Below are positions 9,918 to 21,811 of a stretch of 64,000 bases of DNA, in pieces (the stretch's first letter is position 1; every line of letters begins with the position of its first letter). This DNA is from Trametopsis cervina (Eukaryota > Basidiomycota > Agaricomycetes > Polyporales > Irpicaceae). The notes under the pieces are model-generated. The model saw only the letters and a program-made list of their open reading frames with translations. It was not told the DNA's origin and made no database searches. The position numbers were made by a program, and so were the translations under genes. The stretch covers positions 1-64,000 of the forward strand of contig MU278368.1 in NCBI GenBank assembly GCA_022385755.1. Direction: 5' to 3'.

Positions 9918-11552
9918 TCAAGCTGGAGGTTTCGCCGAGGCAGAAAGTTGCAAGCTATTGAGAATCTTGTTCACGAAGCTAGTAAAGTCCGGCTTGGCAA
10001 GCTTCCCGCGCTGCAGTTGTACGTCAGACAAACCGAAAGGTAAGGCATGCATGCGAACGAACCTTGAGCGCGTAAACAACGATTTGTTGATCGCCTGTGC
10101 TTTCGTCGACTTCTTTCAGGGTTATTCTGAGGACAGCCTGTTCCTCGTCGAACGAACAGCGGACTGTAGGCCGCAGGCGAACGCTCATCGACACTTTCCA
10201 GACTGGCTCCCGGCGGAAGACTGTTTACAGCATGGTTAGACCAGGCCAACGCTAGGCATGAGAAATCGTGGACTTACCAAGTCTCTCCTCTGTCGTCTTC
10301 TTATCACTGAGCAACTTGATATGTCCAAGCATCCCAGTAGAGAATTCCTTCGTCCCACGTTTGATGAAGAGTTTCGCTCCTTTAAGCTCTGCTATGGTTT
10401 CTTCGTTTTCCTCACCGCTCGTCGCTATTTGCAAATTGATGAATTCGAAGCTTGGGCAACACGATTCTTATTCACCTGTTTCTGTACTCTTAGCGTATGT
10501 TTGCGCTGCAAGTGGATTTTCGAGCTTTTCGACGGTGACCGAAGAAGATTCGGCTGCAACGTCCTTCTGCGCGGTGGCATCCTTATCCGCTGTTTCAGCA
10601 CTCGTCGGATTCAGCACCTTTGTTTCATCTCCCGAGGGAGAGCACCAGGCAGGACGTTCGCTCACAGCACCTCCGGTTATGGCAAACGGCGATGATGAGC
10701 CTGCGAAGGCGGAGAAAGCCGTGGATGGTTTATACTGTGTGCAGTACAGATCAGTAGCCGAGTCAGACTACTACGGTCCGCGCATTGGACTCACAGCTGA
10801 GGGAATTGTATAGGTAGCATTGCCAAGTGCCGGAGAAGTAGCAACCGGAGCGGCTGAGCCTGTTAATTGTACGGGCTCTTCAACGCTTACACAAGCGGTT
10901 TCAACTGATTGTACGAGCTCTTCAACGCCGACACAGGCGGGTTCAACAGCAGGCGGCTCTGTTGTCTCAAGCACAATTTCCATAGGCTCGGACTTGATGT
11001 CGATGTGTTCTTCTGTTGGCGATATACGCATTCGCTTGTACATGTTCATGGATTCTTCATTCGACTGCTACGGATGTAAGTAACGATGTTTCAGTGTCGG
11101 AGGGCGCGGATCGAAGTACATTGTCGATGGCTTCATCTTCTTCTCTGTGTTTGCGTTTGAGCGAGTTGGGCTCGGTAATATCAGCAATCTACGAGTTCAT
11201 GATTAGTAGGATGCGAGATTGATCTGTGGTAGATACTCACCGATTCCGGTGTGGGGTAATCCAACGGTATGAAGCCGAAATCGGAGCCTTCAGTATCGAC
11301 TGAGGACGGTGTCGAGCATGTTATATCGCTCGTGGTACTGTTGCTCCGCTGCTTGCGAGAGTGCAGCGTAAAGTCGAACGCACTGAAAACGAGTCATCAG
11401 ACTACCAAAACTTGCGGGGATCAGACGTCTGGCACTCACCGGCTTAGCCTAGGAAGTCTATCGAAACGCCTCCGAGAATATCTATACCCGACGGCGGCGG
11501 AGACTGTAGCGAGCGCACAGCAGACGAGGTTGAAATCGTTGAGGGGAAACAT
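9918..11552 (-). CDS. Ran-binding domain (RanBD1) protein with N-terminal hydrophobic segment
   Basis: Eight exons, 5' to 3': 11552-11440, 11382-11241, 11188-11120, 11067-10795, 10734-10476, 10424-10278, 10220-10063, 10010-9918; 417 residues. The C-terminal third is a RanBD1/PH-like fold: GEENEETIAELKGAKLFIKR, then FRREPVWKVSMSVRLRPTVR and QQIVVYALK. A typical linker STAFSAFAGSSSPFA precedes it. Such proteins (Yrb2/RanBP3-like) bind Ran-GTP in nuclear transport. Residues about 5-24 (FNLVCCALATVSAAVGYRY) are hydrophobic and followed by a basic patch, so a membrane anchor is possible. KRKHREEDE looks like a nuclear signal. An in-frame upstream ATG (11645) would lengthen the N-terminus; I prefer 11552. 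A VGVEELVQSVE / VSVEEPVQ internal repeat lies near residues 145-165. Confidence 0.8.
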
Positions 11553-12211
11553 GGCAGGTAGGAGTTGAAAGATGATGTATTGACGGAGAGAGCGGAATAG
11601 AGGATACGCTATAGACATCACTTTATACCATGCTGAATCGGTCACCCTTGCACGCCTTTGCCATGAGGCAAGCGCAAGGGTCCGATAGCACTAGTACTGA
11701 CACTGGCAACACGTGTATCGCTCTGCGTTATCAGCTGAAACGGACCCTCTTCCTATACGCTGCCCGCTACCAATCCTCTTGCTGCATTCTTGCTGCCTTC
11801 GCTGGTTGTACATCACGGTGGCGAGGGGTTTGCGCTAGAGACCGTCGGGTTTCATGGTGCGTGTAGTATTTCGGATTTAAAGTCTCGAGTATGTCTCATA
11901 AAAAAGCGAAACCGATGGCAGATTGGATAGTTTTTGACTACGTTGCTCCTAAGATTGCCAGAGAGTGCGTTGTTGGAGGGATGTGAAGGAGGTGGAATAA
12001 ACTGAGCTATTCTTGCACTTCACTATACGCGAAATCTTGGCACTGGGCGCTTACATTATGCCACGTGGGTCTGGTCACGTATCAAGGGCGCGTCTGCTGC
12101 GTAGTACCTACGACGTGTCGTGTCTCCCACCAAAAGTCTACAGGTCATCCAAGCCCCTTCCTTTCCTTTCCTTCTCGTCTGTCGAGTGACGACACAAGTG
12201 TAATAGTGGCC
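11553..12211. other. Divergent promoter region between RanBD gene and STT3
   Basis: About 660 bp separating two divergent start codons. A CACGTG E-box lies at about 12062-12067. A T/C-rich tract precedes the STT3 ATG. No exon supported. Confidence 0.5.
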
Positions 12212-15100
12212 ATGGCCACGCCTGCAAAAGCGTATACGCTTCCGTCAAACGTATCCCCGCGAACGGTTGCAAACACATCGTCTCTGCTCCGAATCATTGC
12301 CCTTGCCCTTATTTCTGGTGCGGCCATCGCATCGCGTTTGTTTGCTGTCGTCAACTTTGAGAGTATCATCCATGAATTGTGCGTAAATGGCCGTATGCCG
12401 TAAAGAATACGAGCTTACCCTCTTGACAGCGACCCCTGGTTTAACTAGTATGTCTGGCGTGACGAGCTTGTGCTTGAAGCAGTGTAGAACTAAGTTTATT
12501 CTCTAGTCGTGCCACACGGGTGCTAGCATCGAAAGGCTTCTATGTGAGTTTCTCCACATCCAGCACAATGCAGACGTTTAGAACGTCATACACAGGAATT
12601 TTGGAACTGGTTTGACCCCACGGCATGGTACCCCCTCGGCCGAGTGGTAGGTGGCACCGTATACCCTGGTCTCATGGCCACCAGTGGTGTTATCTACAGT
12701 GCGCTCCATGCCCTGCATCTGCCGGTGGACATTCGCAACATCTGTGTCCTTTTGGCTCCCGGTTTCAGCGCCCTCACCGCTTGGTCCACTTACATGTAAG
12801 GGGGCTTCGTTTCGTCGGAGAAATAGCTGCGGTGCTAATTAGCATCCAGGTTCACGAAGGAAATGAAGGATGAAAGTGCTGGTCTTCTTGCGGCCGCATT
12901 TATCGGTATTGTCCCCGGTTACATCTCCCGCTCGGTTGCGGGCTCGTACGACAATGAAGCTATTGCCATCTTCCTTCTCATGTTCACGTTTTACTGCTGG
13001 ATCAAGGCGTTAAAAACAGGCAGTGCTCTCTTTGGTACCTTGGCAGCGCTGTTCTATTTTTATATGGTGGCTGCTTGGGGTGCGTATCTTTTCCCCTGAC
13101 TTCGCTCTCGAATCTGACCAGAAGTTTTGCCAGGTGGCTACGCTTTCATTACCAATATGATACCCCTGCATTCTTTGGCCCTTATTCTTATGGGCCGGTA
13201 CAGCAGTCGGCTGTACGTTGCGTATTCGTCTTGGTATGCGATAGGCACTCTCGCAAGTATGCAAGTCCCTTTCGTCGGCTTCCAGCCAGTTCGTACAAGC
13301 GAGCACATGGGAGCTCTTGGTATGTGTATCATATTCTGATATGGACTTCACTGACCGACATCCGAAGGCGTCTTCGGATTGCTCCAAATTATCGCATTCG
13401 CTGAGCTTGTTCGATCACACGTATCATCGAAGCAGTTCCAGACGCTTCTGTACGCATCTGTGATTGGTGCTGGTGTTCTGGGCACCGCTGGCATCGTTGG
13501 GCTGACATACAAGGGCTGGATTGCACCGTGGACAGGCCGTTTCTATTCGTTATGGGACACTGGCTATGCCAAGAAGTAGGTTTTGATATAGTCCTCCACT
13601 GAAAATTGATGACTGAACTTTCTCCAGATACATTCCAATTATTGCATCCGTGTCGGAACACCAGCCGACTGCCTGGCCGTCTTTCTTCATGGACCTCCAC
13701 TTCCTCATTTTCCTATTCCCTGCTGGTGTAGTTATGTGCTTCAAGCAGTTGAGAGACGAGCATGTCTTTGTGATCATCTACGCCGTCGTTGCAAGCTACT
13801 TCGCTGGTGTCATGGTCCGTCTCATGTTGACGCTCACACCTTGTGTCTGCGTTGCTGCTGCCATTGCCTTCTCGTCACTCCTCGATACCTACATTGATCC
13901 CACCGAACCGGACGTCCCATCGGAACTAGAATCTGCCGACGCTGACTCTGCCAGTGCAGATGCCCCCACTACTCCTAAGAAGGCTAAGAAGACAGCGCCC
14001 TCCACAAGCTCCGTTAGCGGAGCCTTCAGCAAGTACTTTGGTGGCGAAGACAAGCCCCACGGCATCTTCGGCCTGAACACTCGCTTTGCGGTCATTCTCA
14101 ACGCCATAGGGATGTTACTTTTCTTTGTCATTCATTGTACCTGGGTCACCTCCAACGCATACTCGTCGCCGTCCGTTGTGCTCGCGTCCACGAACCCCGA
14201 CGGAAGCCAACACATCATCGACGATTTCCGTGAAGCGTACTACTGGCTTCGTCAGAACACACCGCAAGACGCCGTTGTCATGAGCTGGTGGGATTATGGA
14301 TATCAGATAGCTGGCATGGCTGACAGGCCGACCCTCGTCGACAACAATACGTGGAACAACAGTAAGCTTATTCGACGTCTGAATCCCTCCGCTGCCAAGC
14401 TCTAACTTCGTTTGTCAGCCCACATTGCCACTGTTGGCAAAGCCATGTCCAGTACTGAAGAGGTGGCTTACCCGATCCTTCGCAAGCATGACGTCGACTA
14501 CGTCCTTGTCATCTTCGGCGGATTGCTTGGCTATTCCGGAGACGATATCAACAAGTTCCTCTGGATGGTCCGCATTGCCCAGGGCGTATGGCCTGATGAG
14601 ATTCAAGAACCCAACTACTTCACCCCTCGTGGAGAATACCGAGTTGATGATCAAGCTTCTACCGCAATGAAGAATAGCTTGATGTACAAGATGTCTTACT
14701 ACCGGTATGTAGTACCTCCCTCTTTCTGTCAGATGCTTTAATATATGGGTTACAGCTTCGCCGAGCTCTTCGGCGGCCAACCCGCTCAAGATCGTGTCCG
14801 AGGGCAGCAAATGCCCAAGAACGGCCCTACCCTCGATTATCTCGGTACGTAAAGCTGTCAGCCGTCGACTGCAGTACCTGACTAGTCCACAGATGAAGCA
14901 TTCACATCTGAAAACTGGATTGTAAGTTCCCACTCATTCAGTTCTCAGTAAGCCGGAGCTTATGCTTTAACCAGGTTCGCATTTACGAAGTCAAGAAAGA
15001 CGACTTATTGGGACGAGACCACAAACTTGCCAACGCATTTGAAGCAGGTAGGAAGAGAAAGAAGCAGAAGCCTCCGATGAGGCGCAGGGCCATCGCATGA
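12212..15100 (+). CDS. STT3: Oligosaccharyltransferase catalytic subunit STT3
   Basis: Twelve exons: 12212-12378, 12430-12447, 12507-12543, 12596-12795, 12850-13079, 13134-13319, 13368-13575, 13628-14361, 14419-14704, 14756-14844, 14893-14921, 14975-15100; 769 residues. It transfers the preassembled glycan to Asn of nascent proteins in the ER lumen. Seen directly: the DPWFNYR motif of the first luminal loop (split over exons 2-3), many membrane helices, [10 protein letters not shown], and the signature WWDYGYQI followed by NNTWNN in the soluble C-terminal domain. The length fits eukaryotic STT3. Exon 2 is 18 nt and encodes the catalytic DPWFN. A Ser/Ala/Lys-rich insert (about residues 470-500) in a cytosolic loop and a Lys/Arg-rich tail are as in other fungal STT3 proteins. 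Confidence 0.95.
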
Positions 15101-15461
15101 TTTGTCTCTGCTCCAATGACAATATTCTTTTTCAATCTCAATGTGGGCGTGTCTGATAGACATGCGCGAGAATCCTTGCATCCGACGGCCCGCACAGGCT
15201 GATGAATATGGTGACCTTGTCCGTATGACCGTTAGCATTTTCCCGACGGTCACAAGCACGCCCAAAAGCCTCAGCAGGTGTAACTTCAAAAGATCTGCGA
15301 AGAGTCTGCAGTCTGCAAGCGGTTGGGAAGTCTCTGAGGCATTCATTATGGGCGGACCGTCGGCCCCCGACGCCAATGCGTGGTCACGATACTTGAATTC
15401 TGCGGCGTATATAACTCACATTTCGCCCTAGATTTTCTGCCAGATTGCTGCGACCTTCAGG
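15101..15461. other. STT3 3' region and pectinesterase promoter
   Basis: About 360 bp. A TATATAA box lies at about 15408-15414, some 50 bp before the pectinesterase ATG. No coding signal. Confidence 0.5.
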
Positions 15462-17047
15462 ATGTCGTTCTCAAGCATTGCTGCGCTGTTCACGGTGTGC
15501 CTTCTCGCCGTGCGCGCCCTCGGACTGAATTCCCCGCCGGCGGGTGCCATCACTGTTGGCCCCTCCGGCAAGTACGCCAAGATCTCTGCCGCGCTCCAAG
15601 ACACGTCGAGTTCTGTACGTTTTCTGCTACATCAGTTGTGCGGCATGGGCCCACACTAACCAATGATCTTGATGCGCACAAGGTATACTTTATCTACGCC
15701 GGCACCTATAACGAGCAAGTCAGTATTACTCGCCCGAATCTGAAGATCTATGGACAAACACAAGTTCCGTCGTCGTTCTCCGGAAACAGTAAGATCCCGG
15801 ATCTCTAGGTCGCACGTACTTGAGATTGACCAGTGGCGAAGCGGTTACAATTACGAATAAACTCCCCGCGTCGGTTGCTGGATCTAACGATCTCAGTGGC
15901 ACTGTTCGCGTTGAAGCCGCCGGCGTGTCCCTGTACAACTTGAACATCTCGAACACCGTTGGAGCAGGGGTGAGCATGCTTTTTGTCTTGAAATGGCTGT
16001 TCTCTAACACGGAGCTGTAAAGTCCGATGTGCAAGCCATCGCACTGAGCGTTAACCAAGGCGACCAGTTTGGCGCTTATGGTGTGAAGTTAACGGGTTTT
16101 CAGTACGTACCAAGCGATCTTTACAGCATGCATGATTGTCTCAACTTTGCCCAGAGATACCTTGCTTGCAAATGTGGGAAAGTGAGCAAACTGAATGCTA
16201 TCCTCGACACCCTCTGACGTTTGCACGAAGTCAATTCTATGGAAACTGTTGGATCGAGGGAGCTACAGACTTTGTGGGTCACACTTTGACGCACGCCTTC
16301 GAACATGCCGAGCTTACCGCATCATACTTCATAACAGATTTTTGGCATGCATGCCTCGTGAGCCGACATATGTCTGATAGTAAGCTATTCACGTTTACGA
16401 TAGCATGTCAGAGTTTGGATCAGCAACTCCGTCATCAACGTCAGTCAATTTCATTCTTGTATGGCCATCTCCTTACCTCCGGATGACAGACTGTCGCAAG
16501 TGGCTTTATTACTGCCTCCGGCCGGTCCAGTGATGACGATAACTGGTATGTGATCGACAAGTCGACCATTCAGGGAACAGGCACGGCCTTCCTCGGGAGA
16601 CCCTGGCGTGATTTTGCCCGCGTCGTCTTTCAAAACTCGATACTTCACAGTAACGTGTAAAGGTTTTCCCTGTGTCTACCCACCCCACCGTCTGATCCGC
16701 TCCGGTTTGGATAGGCCGCCCGCTGGTTGGTCAGTCTGGAATACAAGGCAAGTCCAATTTTGATCGTCCTTGTTCTACCGTGGATGCTCGTCTAATTGTG
16801 CGTTTACCCTCAATGATCCCAGCACACCACTGTACGTGAATGCCATTGCTTCCAATCCCACCGTTCGTGTCAGCTGGTTAATGGGGCGCTATACAGAACT
16901 GACCACGTCACATTCGCGGAGTACAACAATACTGGTGACGGTGCGGCCGGTCCTCGAGCCAACTTTTCGACCAGACTATCGGCTCCGGTTTCAATCACCA
17001 CGGTACTCAAGTCGACCTCGTGGATTGATAGTCAGTTCCTGTTGTAG
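15462..17047 (+). CDS. Secreted pectin methylesterase (carbohydrate esterase family 8)
   Basis: Twelve exons: 15462-15614, 15683-15788, 15842-15969, 16023-16102, 16155-16181, 16231-16273, 16338-16357, 16412-16439, 16490-16656, 16715-16747, 16823-16831, 16897-17047; 314 residues. A signal peptide (SSIAALFTVCLLAVRALG) precedes a right-handed beta-helix esterase that de-methylates pectin in plant walls. Family motifs: GFQDTLLANVGNQFY (Q and first D), IEGATDFIFG (second catalytic D) and LGRPWRDFARVVFQ (R, W). Exon 11 is only 9 nt, and the intron before it (16748-16822) starts with GC in a strong AG|GCAAGT context. The DFIFG motif appears only when 16274-16337 is spliced out. Length and motifs are complete, so the enzyme should be active. 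Confidence 0.9.
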
Positions 17048-17424
17048 TGGAGCTGTCGGAATGTAGATCCCCAATAAGTATATGAGAATGAATCGATTCT
17101 ACATTTGGACCGCACTATGAGTTTCGTATTATGGGGTGACATGGAACATCTCTCCGCTCAGGTCCAGCATCATAGTTGCGATGTGTGCACTGTTGATCGG
17201 TTTTGTAACAAGCAAACTCTCAGGAATAACGTTCAACGCCTGATATCGGGGTGTAGTAAGTAGCACTATTACTGTCAAAGTCCATGTGTCAAGTGTCGAT
17301 CGCCACCTACTACATACGAAGGGGTGTGGGTATCAGAGTTGAGCGTGTATATGGAGGACGTGGAGTAGAAAGGAATCAGATGGTCGTGTACCGTAAAATA
17401 CTTGAGCGCACACTGTGATAATTA
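17048..17424. other. Convergent intergenic region
   Basis: About 380 bp between the pectinesterase stop and the stop of the minus-strand gene. Nothing further seen. Confidence 0.6.
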
Positions 17425-17981
17425 TCAAACCGGCGGATCACCTAGCTGAGTTTCTACATCCTGCCCCTGGTTTGCCTCAATGTGAGCCGCGCGAGCGGCA
17501 TTCAGTGCCTCAAACTCTACTTCCGGTAGACTCCTGAAGTAAATCTCCCCCGTCTGCCATCCTCTGAGAAGGATCTCGAGCTTCTGTAAATTGGATACGT
17601 CGCTGAGATTGCGGAAAGGGACCTCATTGTGAGGCCATCCTTCCACGACTACACGATATTTGCAAACGACGTCCTTCCAATAGCTTGGCCAACGCATGGA
17701 AGCAGATGGATCTTGAGTGATCGCGCCTATGTGAGAGAGCGGGGCGATGGTTAACGGACAGGCGGCAGGTATGAGGTAGTGGTCAACGTACGGAGCGCGT
17801 CCCTCATTATTCGGCGAATCTCTGCACGGGTTTCTGACATACGCTCGCTATAACTTCTCTTGGGATTAACCCGGAATTTTGTTTGTTGGCTGGCAGCCGG
17901 GTTTGTGCCCGAGCTAGAGGCACGCGGCATGATGGGGGCGCTGATAGAGAATTCGCAATGAGCGGATGAGAGAGTGGGCAA
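17425..17981 (-). CDS. Small basidiomycete protein of unknown function
   Basis: Two exons, 17981-17792 and 17726-17425, with a 65-nt GT-AG intron. Starting at 17981 gives 163 residues; the next in-frame ATG (17930, MPRASSSG) gives 146. The N-terminal part is basic and disordered (KFRVNPKRSYSERMSETR). The rest looks helical with YWKDVVCKYRVVVEGWP, PFRNLSDVSNLQKLEILL and RGWQTGEIYFRSLPEVEFEA. I recall similar WP-x-PFRNLS-type patches in many lineage-expanded Agaricomycete proteins, but cannot name a family or function. The gene stands next to the sparse 18-20 kb tract, which fits a lineage-specific gene. Confidence 0.65.
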
Positions 17982-20264
17982 TCAACTGCAAGGGTGAGCG
18001 GTCCTCCCTGCAACTGCAGCCTATGTTATATGAGGTGCAAAAATCATCCCGGACCTGCAGATCCCTTAATTCCTGATGTTTCCAGCTGACAGCCGACGTG
18101 CCGCGGTATCTGTTGTCAGACAGGAGATGCTGGCCAGCACGCAGGAAACTTCTGCTCCACTGCAGCGTGTAGGGACGACGGAACGAAAGGTTGCGTTGCA
18201 TGTACAATGCCGGCATTTATTGATCTGGTATCGTACCACCGTTCGTCATCTTCGACAAGAAGAAGGTCCGCAGAAGTTCACAAAGTCAGTCTCGGCTGAG
18301 CTTCGACAGTCACCTTCACACAGCCTTGATGAACGGCCTTTAACGCGGTTCTGGGGGATGACGGATTGACCCTGTCAAGCGACTCGTCAGATTGGTGCCT
18401 TTAGCTCATTCAAGATCTGGTACAAGCGTCACGCTAAGGGGCGTTACGCGGCAGTTTGGATGAATGTAGCTCACGACGGAGCGGGTAGGGACTGAATGCT
18501 ATCAGGGACCGGTATTTCGAGCCTTCGCCAATATAGGAAGGGAAACTATCTGAACCGTCCAGTTCCGTTCGTCCCAGAATGTCAGCGTCTCTCGGGCCCC
18601 CGCATCTTCGTGGCCCAGGACGTTTGTCATCAGATGTTCTTTCTGAGACAGTTCAACCACGCTTTCATCATGGTCAGATCTGAATTGGGATGAGGAGGTC
18701 AGCGCAGCGGCCTCCGACGTATGAACGCGCAGCAAATTAGATTACGTACCTCTCGTGTACGCGGCTTGTACAGATAACTCATCGCAGCAACGGTGACAAC
18801 GGGGTGACTGGTGCCCGAGAGCGCTCTCGAGCCCTCTCGACTTGGACTAAATACCCCCAGCGTTCTCGGCGTACGTCTGTGCTGATACCCATGAGCACTC
18901 AGCAGGTCACGGCAAAAGATGATCAAACGCACCCGGGCGACGAGAGAAGTCTAGCTTAGCCAATACAAAAGAAAAAGGGCCGGTGATAAACGCATCGTAA
19001 TCACGGCTGAATGAATATATCACCAGCCAGTGTCAGCGCGGTCACATTTATTTATTGCCCCTTGTGCCTGGAAGGGGAAACCGATCGTTAGGATGGCAGG
19101 CAGAGTTAGATGCAGGCGCGTACCGATTCTACCCATGCGTGCGGGAGGGAGCTGACCCCGGTGCATAGAATGAGGCGGCACTTGAGCGGTTCGGGGCTGG
19201 TGGATTTACCCACCATACTGGTCAAGAGCTTCGTGGCATTCGATAAGCTTGTCCGACGCATGTCCTTGTCCCGTTAGGATATAACTTGATCCCATGCGGA
19301 CAAAGTGAGCGAAGCCTGGAACTTTGCGTAGTGCCACCGTGTGACTGCACAGGTATTTTCTACCACGAGGGATTTGACTAGCATCAAGTGTCAATTTGTC
19401 GAAGTCGTCATCATAGCAGAATCTGCACTTTTATCTTCCATGTTCTTTCGAAGGCTCTCGGAGAAGTGTGAGGGTTGCTACAGCAGCGCCACCAAGCTAT
19501 GTGCACCGATGAGTGCAGTACGGCTTGCGGCAGTACTGCACATACAGCGGGTAAAATACGGTGGCGAACACGATCCTGGCACACTGACCTCTCCATGCAA
19601 CTCAGGGACAATTTTGCGAGTACCGCAAGGCACTATCCGAGGCCTCCGACGAACCGCACTACCCCGCGGGATCCAGGTCTGCAGTACTCGCGGGGTCATC
19701 GGGCACCGGACAATATTCAAGCGGTCCCAGTCGCGGACCAGCAGCAGAGGCGGCGGCGACGCCAGGGATGCACGGTAGCACAGCCTAGGGCTGTCTGCTT
19801 ACAGAGGGACCCACGCAGCTACAACATTGCGCTGCTCGTGTCCATCACGGTGCCTAAGTAGCATTGAGAGGACAGTCAGCATCGCGTTCTGGGCCAGAAA
19901 AGCCAGCCAACAGCACATACTCGTCGCGGTTTCCGAGCAAGTTCCGCTGTGAGTATCCCATGTGTAGATACGCTTGCTTCACCTTTCGCCTCAAGGATGA
20001 AGCGTCGTGAGCCTCCGTTGACTGTCTAGCCTCGGGTCTCTACTGTAAAAGTCTCTCGCGGCTGTGCGCACGAACAGGCGCGGGAAATGCCGGAAGCCTA
20101 ACTGGGTGTGCGGTGCGCCTGATGCACGCAAATGCACACAGATCTTAACGCACACAGGGGCAAAAATAAAGCAGGCGTTCAAACAATATACATATGTACA
20201 GAAAAATGCGGAATGTGAATCGTGGATGGTACAGTAAGTAATGCGTGTGTGTCAGCAATCACGG
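17982..20264. other. Sparse region, one unresolved gene candidate
   Basis: Apart from the candidate exons at 19048-19422 (listed separately) no gene model holds. Many overlapping open frames on both strands lack protein-like composition. One further protein-like minus-strand frame (about 19790-19670, containing GPLEYCPVPDDPASTADLDP) has an acceptor before it and a GTAGTG donor after it and may belong to the same gene. Confidence 0.4.
19048..19422 (-). CDS. Possible 3' exons of an unresolved minus-strand gene
   Basis: Two exons join in phase: 19422-19214 and 19067-19048 (stop). The first reads FCYDDDFDKLTLDASQIPRG, KYLCSHTVALRKVPGFAHFV, then SYILTGQGHASDKLIECHEA. The last exon adds GTRGNK. 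Exon 1 begins after a TGCAG acceptor in phase 2, so an upstream exon is needed; the candidate near 19790-19670 could not be joined with certainty. The four Cys residues and small size would fit a secreted protein, but no signal peptide was placed. The composition, unlike the neighbouring frames, looks like real protein. Confidence 0.35.
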
Positions 20265-21811
20265 TCATAGCTCGTCCTTGGCGCGGCCCGTCTCCTCTGC
20301 AGGCACACCCTCAACCACAGACGCCGCGGTCGTCGTGTCCGCTGCAGCAGCCGTGGCCGACGGACCAGGAGTCTTGGGCTGCTCGGTGCTCGGCGCCTTG
20401 AACACGACCTGTTCACCGTCGCCTGTCTTTGCCATCTTCGGGGCATTCGCACTCTTCTCCGCGGCCTCGCGTTGCGCCTTGAGAATCTTGTGTATAGGAT
20501 CTTCCACCCGCTCATCTGCTGGCCCCTCCTCCGTCTCCTCTGCCTGTTCTTTCGTCTTCTTCTTGGGTAATGAACCCATCATGCCCATAGAGCCGCTCTT
20601 GCTGTGGAAGTCCGCGCCGTGCCCGGCCTTTATTGCGGCCTCGAAGTCTATCATGTCCGCGAAACCGCCATGTGCAAGTGCCATCCGCTGCGCTTCCTGC
20701 TTACGCTCGATCTCAATGTCTGTCTCATCAGGTACGAACTCTTCGTCCTTCAAGACCTCATTCAATGTGCGCAGATCCGCAGTACCATCGATTACGCTGT
20801 CGAAAAACTTGGACAGAGAATCCAGCTTGTTGATGCCTGTCACGGAGGGTCACGGAGGACCGTAAGTATCTCACCTCCGACATTAGCGCATGTGTCATGT
20901 ACGTACCTTGGTAAAGCACGTAGTCCGTTGAACCTTCAGGATACAGGAGAACCTTAGACGAGCCCTTCTCTCCCTTTTCGAGGCCCATCTGGACAGAACT
21001 TCGGCCGTGACGATCACGGTGTACGGCAAACTTGAGGTGATCCTTGTATTTATTGCCCAGTGTCTTCCACAACAACGGTATATCTTTTCCCTGGTTAAGA
21101 AGGACTGCTCGAGGCTTGTCCGTGTTCTAGACATGCCATCAGTCAGTCGTTTTGTCAGCTGAGGGGAGCATCAGACGTACTGTCTCGATCCATTTCGGTA
21201 TGTCTTCCAGCTTGTAGATCTTCTTCACACCGTGTGGTATACCCCGCGTGGCCCAGTAGTAGAATGAACTCCCTGTGCGCTCCATGTTTTCAAACAGTGT
21301 GGGCTTAGTCCGGCCCCCGCGAGGGAAAAGCTACGAGAGTAATCGATCGGCTACAAGTCCGCGGAATTCTCAAAACATACACGCACCTTTATCGTTGGGA
21401 ACCCTTGGATGCCCTGTTCCGCACATAACCTTTTGTTGCTATCTTTGTCACAATCGACGGCGTATGTCGGAATGAGAGGATACAGTCCTAGAGCAGCCTT
21501 CGACAGCTCTGGAGCCATTCTTTGGCAATGCTACAATGTCCCTTCAGCCATACCGCAACGGTTCGGGTGACCTCCAGACGTACCCCGCACCAAGGCGCTA
21601 TGAACGCCACAATACTCGTTTGCTATAGCACCCGTGTGAGTGCTGGTGTTGCACATAGCTAAAGGCGGCGACGTACGTTCTCTTTCATAGCCTTTTTGAA
21701 ACCCTTTGCATCCAACATCTTCACCAAAGAGTCCTTCGGGAAGATCCCCGCGGACACCAGGGTCGGCGCCAGCGCGAGGGTCACTGCAAGAAACGGTGCG
21801 ACCAACTTCAT
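20265..21811 (-). CDS. ER thioredoxin-fold protein of the PDI family, KDEL-terminated
   Basis: Six exons, 5' to 3': 21811-21677, 21622-21584, 21530-21387, 21330-21181, 21126-20907, 20836-20265; 419 residues. Signal peptide KLVAPFLAVTLALAPTLVSA, then one thioredoxin domain with the redox site APWCGHCQRMAPE and the cis-Pro region GIQGFPTIK. A second, degenerate thioredoxin-like region (KPRAVLLNQGKDIPLLWKTL) lacks cysteines. The C-terminal 130 residues are charged and low-complexity, ending in KDEL for ER retrieval. It resembles the single-site fungal PDIs (Mpd1/Pdi-a type). It catalyses disulfide formation or isomerisation on secretory proteins. The intron between exons 2 and 3 falls exactly between CG and HC of the active site. 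Confidence 0.9.

Noticed and set aside
13010..13387. 125-residue minus-strand frame inside STT3
   Set aside because: Overlaps well-supported STT3 exons on the other strand and has no domain.
16274..16337. Read-through of pectinesterase exon 6 (DFVGHTLTHAFEHAEL)
   Set aside because: It first looked like the catalytic region with missing residues. Treating this stretch as a 64-nt intron restores the exact DFIFG motif and the correct phase.
20245..20865. 206-residue plus-strand frame
   Set aside because: Antisense to the last exon of the PDI-family gene, which has a KDEL end, signal peptide and CGHC site.
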